A stretch of DNA of 64,000 bases from Aliishimia sp963678085 (GCA_963678085.1 OY782680.1:3286001-3350000), one strand, 5' to 3'; positions 26,443-34,606 are shown, counted from the first letter of the stretch. Numbers and translations are program-made. The notes: generated by a model not told the origin, from the sequence alone.

Positions 26443-27228
26443 TCAATGCAAGATAGGCGGCTTGTCGGGATCAGAGCCAGGAGCCGCCCGGACATGGATC
26501 TTACGCGGGGTGGCCTGCGGGATCTCAAAGCGCAGCGCCAGTTTTTGCATCCGGGCTACGATCTCGGCATCGCTTGGAAAAAACGCCACATCCAGAACAC
26601 CTGCCTCAAGCCCCGAAAAACTCAGCGCCTCATTCACCGCCCGCGCCAAAGCCGCCTCAGCGCGCGCCTCAGCCCCAACAATCGCCAGCAAATGCCCGTT
26701 CGCGCCGCCCCTATAGCGCACCTGCGCTAACAGCGCCGCCTCAGCCAGCCCCGCCGATTGGGTGAGTTTTGCCCCCAAGGCCTCAAGCAGCACATCTGGC
26801 AGTCCTTTGGGCGCACACAGCTCTTCGATTTGCGCGCTCAGCTCGCCCGGCCCCTCGGCCTCAAGCCTTTCATGCAGCCAGACCATCGCCTCAGGCCCCA
26901 GCAGCATTGAAGAGGGTGCAACATCAAGGTTCAGCCCCAGCCCCATGCCCGCATCAGCCAAAAGCTGCGCCACGATGCGCCCCGGCAGTGCCGCATAGGC
27001 CGAGACCTGACCGGTAAACTCCGCCAGTCGCTCTTCACTGTCAAAGCCCAGCACCACCTCTTGCCCGTCAACGGCAAAAAGCTTGGGCTCGATCATCTCG
27101 CCTATCGCCTCTTTCTCCAGCAGCACGAACAGCTCCGTATCCGCCAGAAGCGCAAAGAATTGCAGGCGCGCCGCGTCCGAGTGTTCTATCACGGCGTGGG
27201 CCTTATCCAGCGGTGTTCCCTCACTCAT
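26443..27228 (-). CDS. SseB family protein
   Basis: 261 residues. The N-terminal ~130 residues have the SseB pattern, with a helical start (PLDKAHAVIEHSDAARLQFFALLADTELFVLL, cited in part: RLQFFALLADTELFVLL), then VVLGFDSEERLAEFTG and PSSMLLGPEAMVWL. The rest is an Ala/Glu-rich helical extension that includes EVPQATPRKIHVR-like end residues. Biochemical role unknown; SseB in E. coli is linked to serine-sensitivity phenotypes. It overlaps the upstream UDG-like gene by 8 bases, so the two are one operon. Confidence 0.78.
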   Translation of the reverse strand: MSEGTPLDKAHAVIEHSDAARLQFFALLADTELFVLLEKEAIGEMIEPKLFAVDGQEVVLGFDSEERLAEFTGQVSAYAALPGRIVAQLLADAGMGLGLNLDVAPSSMLLGPEAMVWLHERLEAEGPGELSAQIEELCAPKGLPDVLLEALGAKLTQSAGLAEAALLAQVRYRGGANGHLLAIVGAEARAEAALARAVNEALSFSGLEAGVLDVAFFPSDAEIVARMQKLALRFEIPQATPRKIHVRAAPGSDPDKPPILH

Positions 27229-27799
27229 CTCTCAATACCTCATGCAGCTTGGCCCGAAGCTCTGGCAAAAGCTCGGCCTCAAAGAACGGGTTGCGTTTGA
27301 GCCAAGCGCTATTGCGCCAACTTGGATGGGGCAAGGGAAAGACCTGCGGCCCATGCGCGCGCCAGTTTTTTACCGTCTCGGTCAGTGAGGTTTTCGATCC
27401 CAGATGCCAACGAATTGCATAGCTGCCCACAAGTATCTTGAGCTGAATATTTGGCAAGCGGTCCATAACCCGCGCGCGCCAAGTTTTTGCACAAAGCGGC
27501 GGGGGCGGCAAATCCGCACCCTTGGCATTATAGCCAGGAAAGCAAAAACCCATGGGCACAATCGCGATGCGGGATTTGTCGTAAAAGGCGGTTTTATCGA
27601 GCCCCAGCCACGCGCGCAAGCGATCTCCCGATGGATCGGTGAAGGGGCGACCGCTTTCATGCACCCGCGCCCCCGGAGCCTGCCCTGCGATCAGAACCTT
27701 TGCCTCTGGCTCAAACCATAGCACGGGGCGCGGGGCGTGCTTGGTCGCTGTTGCGGCAAATTTCTCAGCACAGAGCCGACAATTTTTAAGCTCTTGCAT
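27221..27799 (-). CDS. Uracil-DNA glycosylase family protein
   Basis: 192 residues. The UDG-fold motif 1 region is LIAGQAPGARVHESGRPFTD (GQAPG then PF.DPSGDRLR), and motif 2-like PHPSWRN is near the C-terminus. Only two Cys occur near the N-terminus (CRLCAEKF), so the four-Cys iron-sulfur cluster of family 4 enzymes is not complete. A base-excision repair or related nucleic-acid role is likely; activity on uracil is not shown by sequence. Operon with SseB downstream; it lies 6 bases after the lipase-like gene. Confidence 0.82.
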   Translation of the reverse strand: MQELKNCRLCAEKFAATATKHAPRPVLWFEPEAKVLIAGQAPGARVHESGRPFTDPSGDRLRAWLGLDKTAFYDKSRIAIVPMGFCFPGYNAKGADLPPPPLCAKTWRARVMDRLPNIQLKILVGSYAIRWHLGSKTSLTETVKNWRAHGPQVFPLPHPSWRNSAWLKRNPFFEAELLPELRAKLHEVLRDE

Positions 27800-27805
27800 C
27801 CCCGC

Positions 27806-28531
27806 TCAAGCCAGCCGCACGGGCAGAGCAAAGCGCGGATCCGGCCAGCTTTCTGGCAGGGGCACGGTTTTCTCGTCCAGGGCCTTGACGATCAGCTCTT
27901 CATAATCTTCAACAAAATGGTCAATCCCGAAATTAGGCTCATCCGTGTCCAGCACAACGCGGTGGCCCAGGCAGCGAAAGCCCAAACGCCGATAGCCCTT
28001 TGTGACAAAATCCTTACGCCAAGCAACGTTAAAGACATTCCACTGCGCATGATCGCCCGAGCGCAGCGCATCCGGTTTCAAATAGCGGCGCTTGACCACC
28101 TGCGGCGAGGCGAGGCAGATCGTGGGCGAGCCCAGAGCCGCGCCAAGGATTTGCGAGGCCGCCGCCCCCAGAGAATGGCCGACGATATGATCGGGTTTGT
28201 GATCGCCCAAAAAGCGCTTGATCCGCGCCGCATGTAGCAAAAACCCTTTGTGATAGGCGCGCTTGGGCAGCTCGTGGGTGGTGAGCTGGTCAATTTCGGC
28301 CATAGGCGGCAGGGGGCGCAGCGGGCGGAGATTGTAAAACAGATAATCCTGCCAGCTATCCGAGCCCGTCACGATGAGCACATTGCCATGCGTCGTCAGC
28401 CCCGCATCTACATGCTGCCCCTTCGCGCTCACCTGTCGCAAATGCGCGCCCAAATTCCCCGCAAGAATATCCTTGCGCGTGTCCTGCAAAAGCTCTGCCG
28501 CCCGCAAAAGGCTTAGCTGCGGTCTTGTCAT
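27806..28531 (-). CDS. Lipase (class 3)-like alpha/beta hydrolase
   Basis: 241 residues, no signal peptide. The nucleophile elbow GHSLGAAASQILGAALG is the class 3 lipase type, and PTICLASPQVV and LGHRVVLDTDE follow where the acid and His would be expected (FGIDHFVEDYE near the end offers the His). Likely an intracellular esterase or lipase; substrate unknown. First gene of the run leading into the UDG-like and SseB genes. Its start lies 123 bases from the divergent arsR gene. Confidence 0.78.
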   Translation of the reverse strand: MTRPQLSLLRAAELLQDTRKDILAGNLGAHLRQVSAKGQHVDAGLTTHGNVLIVTGSDSWQDYLFYNLRPLRPLPPMAEIDQLTTHELPKRAYHKGFLLHAARIKRFLGDHKPDHIVGHSLGAAASQILGAALGSPTICLASPQVVKRRYLKPDALRSGDHAQWNVFNVAWRKDFVTKGYRRLGFRCLGHRVVLDTDEPNFGIDHFVEDYEELIVKALDEKTVPLPESWPDPRFALPVRLA

Positions 28532-28594
28532 CCCGTTTCTCCCGATCCCATGAGATCAAAGATAACCCGTGATGCGGGTGGTGTCACGGGCTTC

Positions 28595-28654
28595 ATTTCG
28601 ACATTTATAGAAATATCTCTTGCTTTGCGTATATATTTCGATATTCCTAGAAAT
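28595..28654. promoter_or_regulatory. Two near-identical 20-bp operator repeats in front of arsR
   Basis: Copies at 28595-28614 and 28635-28654 each have the form ATTTCGA(C/T)ATT-N4-TAGAAAT, an inverted repeat ATTTC/GAAAT. They differ at a few central bases and are spaced exactly 40 bp apart, about four helical turns. The second copy abuts the ATG of arsR. This is a typical autoregulated repressor layout. With no Shine-Dalgarno before the ATG, the transcript may be leaderless (TTGCTT at 28620 and TATTCC at 28642 are possible promoter boxes). Confidence 0.7.
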
Positions 28655-28996
28655 ATGAAACATGATGCTCCCGATTCTGACCTTTCATTGGCGCAAGCCG
28701 CCTCTACCTTTGCTGCGCTTGGATCTGAGCAGCGGCTTTTGGTGCTCAACACCTTGGTGCGCGCAGGCCCAGACGGGCTAAGTATTGGCGCGCTTGGGCA
28801 GCGCTCGGGGGTGACGGGCTCAACTTTGACCCATCACATGAAGATCCTCAGCCAGGCGGGGCTGGTCACGCAAGAGAAGCAAGGGCGCAGCATCATTTGC
28901 GCCGCTGTCGCCTTTGCGGAGCTTACGCATCTGGCTGAATTTTTACTGAAAGAATGCTGCGCGGATTGTGCAGAGAAAGAGACAAGCAATGGCTGA
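28655..28996 (+). CDS. arsR: ArsR-family repressor, arsenic/metalloid-type
   Basis: 113 residues with a winged helix-turn-helix: ALGSEQRLLVLNTLVRAGPDG, then SGVTGSTLTHHMKILSQAGL as recognition helices, then the wing VTQEKQGRSIIC. Cysteines are C82, C101, C102 and C105 (ECCADCAEK at the C-terminus); the classical ELCVCDL metal site is absent. Sensors with vicinal C-terminal Cys plus an upstream Cys are known among arsenite- and methylarsenite-responsive ArsR proteins. ATG 28655 is used as the in-frame start closest to the domain; the ORF extends upstream but crosses the operators. It overlaps the permease gene by 8 bases. Confidence 0.85.
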   Translation: MKHDAPDSDLSLAQAASTFAALGSEQRLLVLNTLVRAGPDGLSIGALGQRSGVTGSTLTHHMKILSQAGLVTQEKQGRSIICAAVAFAELTHLAEFLLKECCADCAEKETSNG

Positions 28997-30020
28997 TACA
29001 ACACAAAACCCCTCACTATGGACGCGCGTGCGTCTTCCAAGCGCGGCTTGGCTGGTTACGGGCGCTCTGTTTTTGCTGGTGGCGATTTTGGATTGGGGCA
29101 AGTTCGTTCCGGTTGTCCAATTCGCTGCAAACGCCTTTCTGGGCACCGCGCCCTTCATCGCCTTTGCGGTGATTGCGGTGGCCTATATGAAGGCCTCGGG
29201 CGCGGAAAACATGATTGCCAAAGCTTTCGAGGGCAATGAGACGCGCATGATCATCTTTGCCGCAATGCTGGGCGGGATGTCGCCATTTTGCTCTTGCGAG
29301 GTGATTCCCTTCGTCGCCGCGCTTTTGGCAGCGGGCGCGCCTTTGTCGGCTGTGATGGCGTTTTGGCTGGCCTCTCCGCTGATGGATCCGGCGATGTTCA
29401 CCATGACCGCAGGCGAGCTGGGCTGGGATTTTGCCATTGCGAAACTCATTGCGGCGATTGGCGTTGGCATGCTTGGCGGGTTTGGCGTGAAGCTTCTGAA
29501 ATCCTCGCCCGTCTTTGCCAACCCCCTGCGTGAAAAGCCTCAAGTTGGCGGGTGCTGCGGTGTGAAGAAGCCGTTTCAGGGCCAGCCCGTGTGGAAATTC
29601 TGGACCGAAGGCGACCGCCGTGAAGTGTTCCGTGACACTGCGCTGGAAAATGCGGTCTTCTTGGTGAAATGGCTGCTGCTCGCCTACACGATTGAATCGC
29701 TCATGGTGAATTACGAAACCACAGGCTGGGTTGCGCAATTCTTGGGCGGAGGCGGTCTTGGCACCATTTTGCTCGCTGCTCTGATCGGTATGCCCGCCTA
29801 TCTCAATGGCTATGCCGCCGTTGGTGTGCTTGGCGGATTGATGGAGCATGGCATGGCTCCTGGCGCTGCGATGTCCTTTATGATCGCGGGCGGCGTGTCG
29901 TCGATCCCTGCCGCTGTGGCGGTCTGGGCCCTGGTCAAACCCCGCGTCTTTGTTGCCTATTTGGGCTTTGCGCTAACCGGCGCGATCCTGGCTGGGATGA
30001 CATGGCAATTTGTCGCGTGA
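28989..30020 (+). CDS. arsP: ArsP/YraQ-type permease (likely organoarsenical efflux)
   Basis: 343 residues with about 8-10 transmembrane segments. The family hallmark SPFCSCEVIPFVAALLAAGAP (the CSC in the membrane) is at ~104-124, followed by SPLMDPAMFTMTAGELG; a loop with GGCCGVKKPF follows, and the second half repeats the motif as IGMPAYLNGYAAVGVLGGLM. ArsP exports trivalent methylated arsenicals; other YraQ permeases have unknown substrates. Pairing with a Cys-rich ArsR by an 8-base overlap supports the arsenical role. Confidence 0.8.
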   Translation: MADTTQNPSLWTRVRLPSAAWLVTGALFLLVAILDWGKFVPVVQFAANAFLGTAPFIAFAVIAVAYMKASGAENMIAKAFEGNETRMIIFAAMLGGMSPFCSCEVIPFVAALLAAGAPLSAVMAFWLASPLMDPAMFTMTAGELGWDFAIAKLIAAIGVGMLGGFGVKLLKSSPVFANPLREKPQVGGCCGVKKPFQGQPVWKFWTEGDRREVFRDTALENAVFLVKWLLLAYTIESLMVNYETTGWVAQFLGGGGLGTILLAALIGMPAYLNGYAAVGVLGGLMEHGMAPGAAMSFMIAGGVSSIPAAVAVWALVKPRVFVAYLGFALTGAILAGMTWQFVA

Positions 30021-30041
30021 CCAAGCAGACACGATCACAAT

Positions 30042-30052
30042 GCCCTTAGGGC
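30042..30052 (+). repeat. Small palindrome GCCCTTAGGGC between arsP and nhaA
   Basis: An 11-base dyad (GCCCT-T-AGGGC) 22 bases past the arsP stop. It could end the arsRP transcript or form the first stem of the nhaA leader; there is no T tract. Confidence 0.3.
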
Positions 30053-30076
30053 GATATCAGGATTGATCCCATCACA

Positions 30077-30113
30077 AGCCTCCACTACTCTGACGCGTCA
30101 GGGTGTGGAGGCT
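30077..30113 (+). promoter_or_regulatory. Long hairpin masking the nhaA ribosome-binding site
   Basis: AGCCTCCAC (30077-30085) pairs with GTGGAGGCT (30105-30113), and inside it CTGACG/CGTCAG (30090-30101) extends the stem to roughly 15-18 bp with one small bulge. The right arm contains GGAGG (30107-30111), the nhaA Shine-Dalgarno, only 7 bases before the ATG at 30119. If folded, it would block initiation, so nhaA is probably controlled in cis. Li+-sensing nhaA leader RNAs are known in alphaproteobacteria; whether this is one cannot be decided from sequence alone. Confidence 0.6.
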
Positions 30114-30118
30114 AAATT

Positions 30119-31417
30119 ATGTATCGCGTTTGGAGTTTTTTGACTGAGTATTCACTGCTGCTCATCATTGGAGCAGTGATTGCGTTGATCTGGGCAAATA
30201 CGGATCCGCATAGCTATCATCACTTTGTGGAATACCCGCTTTGGTTCAACGACTGGATCGGTCTGGATTACAGCTATTGGAAAAAGACCTATGGCGCGGG
30301 CTATGAGGTTTATGCCGCAGGCGATGCCACGCGCGTTCTTTCGGCCCATTATCTGATCAATGATGTGCTCATGGCGTTTTTCTTTGCCATTGCCGCCAAA
30401 GAGGTTTGGGAGGCGATCATCCTGAAAAATGGCTCGCTGCGCGGGAAAAAGGCGGCAACCCCGCTATTTGCCACGGCAGGGGGCATGTTTGGCCCAATCG
30501 CGATTTATCTGGGGCTTGCGGCGATGATGGGCTCCACGACCTATGATGCGGTGGCAAATGGCTGGGCGATCCCAACCGCGACCGATATCGCCTTTTCCTA
30601 TCTGATTGGACGTCTCGTCTTTGGCGCGGGGCACCCGGCAGTGCGGTTCTTGCTGCTGCTGGCCATTGCGGATGATGCCGCCGGTCTGATGATCTTGGCG
30701 ATTTTTTACCCATCCGGCGAGCTGGCCCCCGAGTGGCTGCTGCTATCAGTTTTCGCTGCGATCCTTGTTTATGTGCTCGCAAATTGGCTGCCGCGACGGC
30801 TGGACCGCAACAATCAATTACGCCCAAATTCGACCTGGATGCGCAAGAAGCTGGGCTTTTGGCCTTATGCGATTGCGGGCGCGGCGAGCTGGTATGGGTT
30901 TATGGCGTCGGGCCTACACCCTTCGCTTGGCCTGTTGCCTATTGTGGTGACCATCCCCCATGCGGACCGAGCCTTTGGCATCTTTTCCTCTGCCGAAGAG
31001 CATCTGACGGATCTATTGAACAAGATCGAACATGCGCTCAAACGCCCTGTCGAGGTGATCCTGTTCTTCTTTGGCCTCCTTAATGCGGGCGTTGCCTTTA
31101 GCGCGATGGGAGAGGCCACATGGCTGGTGCTTGCAGGGCTTTTGATCGGCAAACCCGCCGGGGTGCTGTTGATGGGCTGGATCGCGGCAAAACCGCTGGG
31201 CCTTGGCATCCCGCAAGGCATGCGCATCATTGATCTGGTGGTGATTGGCTGTGTCGCCGCCATTGGCTTTACCGTCTCGCTGTTTTTCGCAACGGCGGCC
31301 TTTGAGGCTGGACCCGTGCAAGATGCCGCGAAGATGGGCGCGCTGTTTTCCTTTGCGGCAGCGATTATCGCGATTATCGCAGGACGGGTTTGCCGGGTGC
31401 AAAAGATGGAGCTTTAA
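30119..31417 (+). CDS. nhaA: Na+/H+ antiporter NhaA
   Basis: 432 residues with about 12 membrane segments. The conserved PTATDIAFSYL (TDIAF 155-159) and the two adjacent ion-binding Asp in LAIADDAAGL (D185, D186) are intact. The protein swaps external H+ for internal Na+ or Li+ and supports pH and salt tolerance, fitting a marine organism. An internal insert between segments 1 and 2 (SYWKKTYGAGYEVYAAGDATRVL region) makes it slightly longer than E. coli NhaA, as in other marine relatives. Preceded by a hairpin over its ribosome-binding site. Confidence 0.96.
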   Translation: MYRVWSFLTEYSLLLIIGAVIALIWANTDPHSYHHFVEYPLWFNDWIGLDYSYWKKTYGAGYEVYAAGDATRVLSAHYLINDVLMAFFFAIAAKEVWEAIILKNGSLRGKKAATPLFATAGGMFGPIAIYLGLAAMMGSTTYDAVANGWAIPTATDIAFSYLIGRLVFGAGHPAVRFLLLLAIADDAAGLMILAIFYPSGELAPEWLLLSVFAAILVYVLANWLPRRLDRNNQLRPNSTWMRKKLGFWPYAIAGAASWYGFMASGLHPSLGLLPIVVTIPHADRAFGIFSSAEEHLTDLLNKIEHALKRPVEVILFFFGLLNAGVAFSAMGEATWLVLAGLLIGKPAGVLLMGWIAAKPLGLGIPQGMRIIDLVVIGCVAAIGFTVSLFFATAAFEAGPVQDAAKMGALFSFAAAIIAIIAGRVCRVQKMEL

Positions 31418-31436
31418 CCACGCGGCCACGCCAGGG

Positions 31437-31452
31437 TTAACGATTTGTTAAC
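31437..31452. promoter_or_regulatory. Full CtrA-type box TTAA-N7-TTAAC upstream of kpsT
   Basis: TTAA (31437-31440), seven bases (CGATTTG), then TTAAC (31448-31452) is an exact match to the CtrA consensus. It lies 65 bases upstream of the kpsT start and 20 bases past the nhaA stop. No other full match was noticed in the intergenic regions of this window. It predicts control of the capsule operon by the CtrA phosphorelay. Confidence 0.65.
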
Positions 31453-31516
31453 GAAACCATGGCTTTGCTCTGAATGTGTGTACCCTGAACCAATTTTGGG
31501 GTAATCGGGGCAGGCT

Positions 31517-32176
31517 ATGTTAGAGTTTTCCAATGTCTCAAAATCTTTCTGGACCGGGGTGCAGCGCAAAGTCATTCTGAGCCAGGTTTCTTTTCGGGTC
31601 GAGCTTGGCCGCTCGCTGGGCATTCTTGCGCCTAATGGCACGGGCAAAACCACGCTGATCAATATGATGGCGGGCCTTGAAAAACCCGATGAGGGCGAGA
31701 TTATCCGGGGCTGCAACATCTCCTTTCCGCTTGGCTTTATGGGCGGGGTGATCGGGAAAATTTCAGCCCTGGAAAACAGCCGCTATATCGCGCGCCTTTA
31801 CGGGCTTGATCCTGATTATGTGGAAAGCTTCTGCCGCTGGCTGTGCAATTTGGGGGAGTATTTCGAGCAACCCCTTGGCACTTATTCCGCCGGGATGCGT
31901 TCGCGGTTTTCCTTTGCGCTGATGCTCGCGCTTGATTTTGATATGTATCTCATCGACGAGGGCATGCCCGGCACAACCGATGTGGAGTTCAACCGCAAAG
32001 CCGGTGAAATCCTGCAAGAGCGCCTGGCGACCACAACCATCGTGATCGTCTCACATCAGGCAGAAACTTTGCAGAAATTTGCGCGCTCTGCGGCGGTTCT
32101 CCTAAACGGTCAGTTACATATGTTTGATACCTTGGAAGAGGCCAAAGAGCTTTATGACTATGAAACCCAAGGCTAA
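31517..32176 (+). CDS. kpsT: Capsular polysaccharide export ABC ATPase (KpsT/CtrD/BexA type)
   Basis: 219 residues. Walker A is APNGTGKT (38-45), a divergent signature TYSAGMRSRFSFALMLALD replaces LSGGQ, and Walker B is MYLIDEGMPGTTD. This short ATPase with SAGMR is typical of the polysaccharide-exporting KpsT/Wzt class, which drives capsule transport across the inner membrane with a KpsM-type permease. It overlaps kpsE by ~23 bases. No kpsM gene is present here; upstream is nhaA. Confidence 0.88.
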   Translation: MLEFSNVSKSFWTGVQRKVILSQVSFRVELGRSLGILAPNGTGKTTLINMMAGLEKPDEGEIIRGCNISFPLGFMGGVIGKISALENSRYIARLYGLDPDYVESFCRWLCNLGEYFEQPLGTYSAGMRSRFSFALMLALDFDMYLIDEGMPGTTDVEFNRKAGEILQERLATTTIVIVSHQAETLQKFARSAAVLLNGQLHMFDTLEEAKELYDYETQG

Positions 32177-33770
32177 GAAATTTCGGATCAAACGCCCGGC
32201 CGCTGCGGACGAAAAACCTGCTGAGGGCGAAAAAGCAGCAGCCCCGGCTGCTATGGCGCCCCGCCGCCCGCGCCCCCAAGCACCTGCTCAACCCGAAACC
32301 GCAGAAAGCCCCATGTCTGGAACGGATATCGCCTCGATCCGGGACGAGGGGTTGACGGGCAGGCAATTGCGCATGGCGCGGCGCATGGCACAGAAAAACG
32401 GACTAACACCCAGCTCTGATTATGATGCGGTGCGCCAATTGCGTCTGCGCGGCATTGATCCATTTCAACGCCTACAAGCCGTAGACTTCTCCGCCATCGC
32501 CCAAACGCCGCAGCCCCCAACAGAAATCGGCGGCACACCTCTGGGCAAGGTGCAGCTTCCTCAAGCTGTTAAACCAGAGCCACAAACCGCCCTTAGCCCG
32601 AAAAAGGCCAGCCCGGCCCTGCGGCGCGAGGCAGAGATTGCCGAAATCCAGCGCGGCATCGCAAAGCGGCGGCGCAAGCGCATTGTGCATCTCTTCTCCC
32701 GGCTGGCGTTTTTCGTCTTTCTGCCCACCCTCATTGCGGGCTGGTATTTCTACGCCATCGCCACCCCGATGTATGCCACCAATAGCGAATTTATCGTTGA
32801 TAATGACGATTCCGCTGGCGGCACGGGGCCTTTGGGCAATCTGCTGCCCAGCCAATTTGCCAATTCCCAAGACAGCATTGCGGTGCAATCCTATCTGCAA
32901 TCCAAAGATGCCATGCTGCGGCTTGATGCGGATCAGGGCTTTAAGGCGCATTTCTCTCAAAACTCGATAGATCCGATCCAGCGCCTGCCGCAAGATCCCA
33001 GCAATGAAGAAGCCTATAAGCTCTACAAAAAAGTGATCAAGATCGGCTTTGACCCCACCGAAGGTGTCATCCGTCTAGAGGTGATCGCCGCCGATCCCGA
33101 GATGAGCCAATCCTTTTCAACTTCGCTGATTTCTTACGCCGAAGAGCGGGTGAATGCACTATCCTCTGAAAAGCGCGAGAACCGGATGCGGGACGCCCGC
33201 GCCGCGCTCGCCAAGGCAGAAGAGGACCGGCACCTCGCCCAATCCGCCCTTGTGGAGCTACAAATCGAAGGCGCGACCCTGGACCCCGAAGCCGTGATTG
33301 CCGCGCTGCGGGCCGAGATCACCAGCATGAGTAGTTTGATCACCGAAAAGAAGATCGAGCTGCAAACCCTTCTGAACAATCCCCGCCCCAACCAAGCCAA
33401 AGTCGATGGGGCCCGCAACGCCCTAGAAATTCTGCAGGCCCAAAAAGCAGAGCTTGAAAGCCAAATGACCGATATGAGCCAGGGGGAAAACTCCTTGGCG
33501 CGGCTTGCAATCAACATTCGCCTCGCCGAAGCGGATCTCGCCAATCGCGACCTAATGCTGCAATCTGCCCTGCAACAGATGGAACAGGCCCAAACCGAAG
33601 CCGACCGACAAGTGCGCTATTTAACTGTCTCAGTGCAGCCTGTGACCCCCGAAGACCCCTCTTACCCGCGCAGTTTCGAGAATACCGTCTTGGCATTTTT
33701 GTTCTTTGCAGGCATCTACCTGATGATGTCGCTCACAGCGTCGATTCTTCGGGAACAGGTCTCATCCTGA
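32154..33770 (+). CDS. kpsE: Capsule polysaccharide export inner-membrane protein (KpsE/CtrB-like)
   Basis: About 538 residues. The N-terminal ~170 residues are Pro/Ala/Lys-rich and probably disordered, with a helical patch (RQLRMARRMAQKNGL). A membrane helix follows (LFSRLAFFVFLPTLIAGWYFYAIA), then a long periplasmic coiled coil (~residues 330-470) and a final membrane helix (LAFLFFAGIYLMMSLTAS). This is the polysaccharide co-polymerase type 3 layout of KpsE/CtrB. Starts 32154 and 32160 are both possible; the gene overlaps kpsT. Its stop shares a base with the kdsA ATG. Confidence 0.85.
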   Translation: MTMKPKAKKFRIKRPAAADEKPAEGEKAAAPAAMAPRRPRPQAPAQPETAESPMSGTDIASIRDEGLTGRQLRMARRMAQKNGLTPSSDYDAVRQLRLRGIDPFQRLQAVDFSAIAQTPQPPTEIGGTPLGKVQLPQAVKPEPQTALSPKKASPALRREAEIAEIQRGIAKRRRKRIVHLFSRLAFFVFLPTLIAGWYFYAIATPMYATNSEFIVDNDDSAGGTGPLGNLLPSQFANSQDSIAVQSYLQSKDAMLRLDADQGFKAHFSQNSIDPIQRLPQDPSNEEAYKLYKKVIKIGFDPTEGVIRLEVIAADPEMSQSFSTSLISYAEERVNALSSEKRENRMRDARAALAKAEEDRHLAQSALVELQIEGATLDPEAVIAALRAEITSMSSLITEKKIELQTLLNNPRPNQAKVDGARNALEILQAQKAELESQMTDMSQGENSLARLAINIRLAEADLANRDLMLQSALQQMEQAQTEADRQVRYLTVSVQPVTPEDPSYPRSFENTVLAFLFFAGIYLMMSLTASILREQVSS

Positions 33771-34606
33771 TGACAAAAACACTTGATGTCGCTGGCTTGC
33801 AAATCGGCAATGATCAGCCGCTTACGCTTATCGCCGGCCCTTGCCAGCTGGAAAGCCTGGATCACGCCCAGATGATCGCCGGCACGCTGAAAGAGGCCTG
33901 CGCGCGCGCGGGCATGCAATATATCTTCAAGGCCAGTTTTGATAAAGCCAACCGCACCTCGGTCCTGTCAAACCGGGGGCCAGGGCTTGAGGCAGGGCTG
34001 AAAACCCTAGCCGAGCTGCGCAAGAGCATGGATGTACCTGTGCTGACAGATGTGCATAACGAGGCCCAATGCGCCCCGGCGGCTGAGGCTGTGGACATCC
34101 TGCAAATCCCCGCCTTTCTATGCCGCCAAACCGATATGCTGGTCGCCGCAGGCAAAACCGGCGCTGCGATCAATGTGAAAAAGGGCCAGTTCCTTGCTCC
34201 TTGGGATATGCCCAATGTGATCGCCAAGATCGAAAGCACGGGTAATGAACGCATCCTACTGACCGAGCGCGGCACCTCCTTTGGCTATAACACCCTTGTC
34301 ACCGATATGCGTGGACTGCCGCAAATGGCTGCGACCGGCTATCCGGTGGTGATGGATGCCACCCATTCGGTGCAACAACCGGGCGGGCAAGGCGGCTCCT
34401 CTGGTGGGCAGCGCGAATTTGCCCCTGTTATGGCGCGCGCCGCTGCGGCTATCGGCGTGGCAGCTGTCTTCATCGAAACCCATCAAGACCCCGAAAACGC
34501 GCCCTGCGATGGGCCAAATATGATCTATCTCGACAAGATGCCTGCCCTGATTGACACGCTCATGGGGCTTGATCGCATCGCCAAAGCCAATCCAATTCAC
34601 ATTTAA
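33770..34606 (+). CDS. kdsA: 3-deoxy-8-phosphooctulonate synthase
   Basis: Condenses arabinose-5-phosphate and phosphoenolpyruvate into Kdo-8-phosphate for lipopolysaccharide or capsule. 278 residues, the usual length. Signatures: LIAGPCQLESLDHAQMIAG, KASFDKANRTS, VLTDVHNEAQ and VKKGQFLAPWDM, plus HSVQQPGGQGG. The start overlaps the kpsE stop (TGATG), which places Kdo synthesis in the capsule operon; some capsules use a Kdo linker, so a capsule role is likely but not exclusive. Confidence 0.96.
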   Translation: MTKTLDVAGLQIGNDQPLTLIAGPCQLESLDHAQMIAGTLKEACARAGMQYIFKASFDKANRTSVLSNRGPGLEAGLKTLAELRKSMDVPVLTDVHNEAQCAPAAEAVDILQIPAFLCRQTDMLVAAGKTGAAINVKKGQFLAPWDMPNVIAKIESTGNERILLTERGTSFGYNTLVTDMRGLPQMAATGYPVVMDATHSVQQPGGQGGSSGGQREFAPVMARAAAAIGVAAVFIETHQDPENAPCDGPNMIYLDKMPALIDTLMGLDRIAKANPIHI

